Origin: an uncultured Bacilli bacterium | GTDB taxonomy: Bacteria; Bacillota_I; Bacilli_A; RF39; UBA660 | Length of the DNA: 6,408 nt | Assembly: GCA_947584955.1 (NCBI GenBank) | Contig: CANPWS010000073.1 | Coordinates: 1-6,408 of the forward strand | Direction of reading: 5' to 3' | Part shown: positions 5,705 to 6,408 of the stretch, one piece after another | Layout of the letters: every line of letters starts with the position of its first letter | How positions within the stretch are numbered: the first letter of the stretch is position 1 | Program-made: the position numbers and the translations under genes | The notes under the pieces: model-generated | Databases searched by the model: none | Seen by the model: the letters and a program-made list of their open reading frames with translations, nothing else | What the model was told of the DNA's origin: nothing

Positions 5705-5862
5705 ATATGATAGAAATATTATATAAAAGCATTGCGAATTAAAATGTACAGAAATTTTCATAAATGAAAATCTCGCGTTGTGAACAAATTAACGAAACTC
5801 ATTTGCTATTTAATTAAGTTTCAACTTTTTATTATAAAAATATATAGTTTTGTTGATTTTTC
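5705..5862. other. Non-coding spacer with two inverted repeats
   Basis: No ORF with a plausible ribosome site is seen on either strand. ATTTTCAT (5754-5761) and ATGAAAAT (5764-5771) form an 18-bp palindrome-like element. GAAACT (5794-5799) pairs with AGTTTC (5817-5822) and is followed by ACTTTTT, a weak terminator-like arrangement. The stretch 5771-5800 includes CTCGCG and is less AT-rich than its surroundings. Confidence 0.4.
5754..5771. repeat. 18-bp inverted repeat (possible operator)
   Basis: Two 8-bp arms are separated by AA and lie about 110 bp upstream of the ugd promoter. The symmetry and size suit a dimeric regulator site, but AT-rich DNA produces such palindromes by chance and no second copy is seen in the window. 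Confidence 0.3.
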
Positions 5863-5891
5863 TTTACTTTTTGATAATTATGTATTATAAT
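5863..5891 (+). promoter_or_regulatory. Promoter of ugd
   Basis: TTTACT (5863-5868), a 17-bp spacer and a perfect TATAAT (5886-5891) would start transcription near 5898, leaving a leader of about 31 nt before the ugd ATG. This makes ugd a transcription unit separate from the wzx-acyltransferase operon. Confidence 0.65.
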
Positions 5892-5928
5892 TCATATATA
5901 AAAATGATGTATAAGGAGTAAAATTAAA

Positions 5929-6408
5929 ATGAAAATTGCGGTAGCTGGAACTGGATATGTTGGATTATCTATGGCAACTTTATTAAGTCAAAGGAACGAA
6001 GTTGTAGCTTTAGATGTTGTTAAAGAAAAAGTTGATATGATAAATAAGAGAATTTCTCCAATTAGAGATAAAGAAATTGAAGAATTTTTCAAAAATAAAA
6101 CTTTAGATTTAAGAGCTACGTTAGATTATAAAGAGGCTTTTAAAGATGCTAAATTTATAATAATTTCAACACCAACTAATTATGATGATGAAAAAAATTA
6201 TTTTGATACTTCTAGTGTTGAAGATATAATTGAAAAAGTAATTTCAATGAAGATAAAAACTACAATGATAGTAAAATCTACTATTCCAGTAGGTTATATT
6301 GAATCAGTTAAGAAAAAATACAATATAGATAATATAATGTTTAGTCCTGAATTCTTAAGAGAGGGACGAGCTTTATATGATAATTTATATCCATCTAGAA
6401 TTATAGTT
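5929..6408 (+). CDS. ugd: UDP-glucose 6-dehydrogenase (truncated by window end)
   Basis: The first 160 residues of a protein that would be about 390-400 aa are present; the frame is still open at the window end. The enzyme oxidises UDP-glucose to UDP-glucuronate with two NAD+, in the cytoplasm. Visible are the NAD-binding GTGYVGLS loop (7-14, GxGxxG), the acidic residue ending the second strand (D29), STPTNYDD (80-87), KSTIPVGY (116-123) and SPEFLREGRALYDNLYPSRI (139-158). The last motif is diagnostic of the short bacterial Ugd/HasB/Cap-type enzymes. The catalytic cysteine lies beyond the window. ATG 5929 has AAGGAG (5913-5918) 10 nt upstream. UDP-glucuronate is a common precursor of acidic capsules, consistent with the Wzx/Wzy genes upstream. 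An ordinary, intact start. Confidence 0.95.
   Translation, partial: MKIAVAGTGYVGLSMATLLSQRNEVVALDVVKEKVDMINKRISPIRDKEIEEFFKNKTLDLRATLDYKEAFKDAKFIIISTPTNYDDEKNYFDTSSVEDIIEKVISMKIKTTMIVKSTIPVGYIESVKKKYNIDNIMFSPEFLREGRALYDNLYPSRIIV

Noticed and set aside
5758..5802. Minus-strand 14-aa ORF MSFVNLFTTRDFHL
   Set aside because: There is no Shine-Dalgarno and it is charged and not membrane-like, unlike the toxin peptide; chance ORF.

Overview
This window is very AT-rich DNA with standard-code genes: tryptophan is TGG and TGA is used as a stop. Shine-Dalgarno sites are strong (GGGAGG, AAGGAG) and the sigma-A type promoters are near consensus. Together with a Fst/par-like type I toxin-antitoxin layout this suggests a low-GC Bacillota (Firmicutes) chromosome. 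Fusobacteriota cannot be excluded, and no species is claimed.

Positions 1-4945 (+ strand) are the distal part of a Wzx/Wzy-type surface polysaccharide (capsule or exopolysaccharide) operon. In order it encodes a flippase (101-1513), a GT4-like glycosyltransferase (1500-2603), a repeat-unit polymerase (2605-3888) and a membrane acyltransferase (3945-4945). The first three are overlapping or 1 nt apart. The acyltransferase is split by a run of exactly ten TA dinucleotides (4383-4402). Nine or twelve units would give one uninterrupted protein of 332 or 334 aa, so it looks like a phase-variable gene caught in the OFF state. It would switch a decoration, probably O-acetylation, of the exported glycan.

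Positions 4946-5330 hold a compact locus with no long ORF that reads as a type I toxin-antitoxin system. A 25-codon hydrophobic peptide gene lies on the minus strand (5178-5255) with its own promoter and Shine-Dalgarno. A convergent plus-strand antisense RNA (about 5037-5160) faces it. They share a 13-bp bidirectional terminator and a 17-bp direct repeat that places a copy of the antisense of the toxin start-codon region in the antitoxin RNA. The architecture is that of the Fst/par family, but the peptide is not an obvious Fst homologue.

Positions 5331-5443 show nothing convincing. Positions 5444-5704 carry a near-consensus promoter, three hairpins and a good intrinsic terminator without a plausible ORF, so a roughly 225-nt small RNA (or attenuated leader) is likely. 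Positions 5705-5862 hold two inverted repeats but no gene. A promoter at 5863-5891 then drives ugd (5929 to the window end, truncated), UDP-glucose 6-dehydrogenase, which supplies UDP-glucuronate and fits the same polysaccharide pathway.
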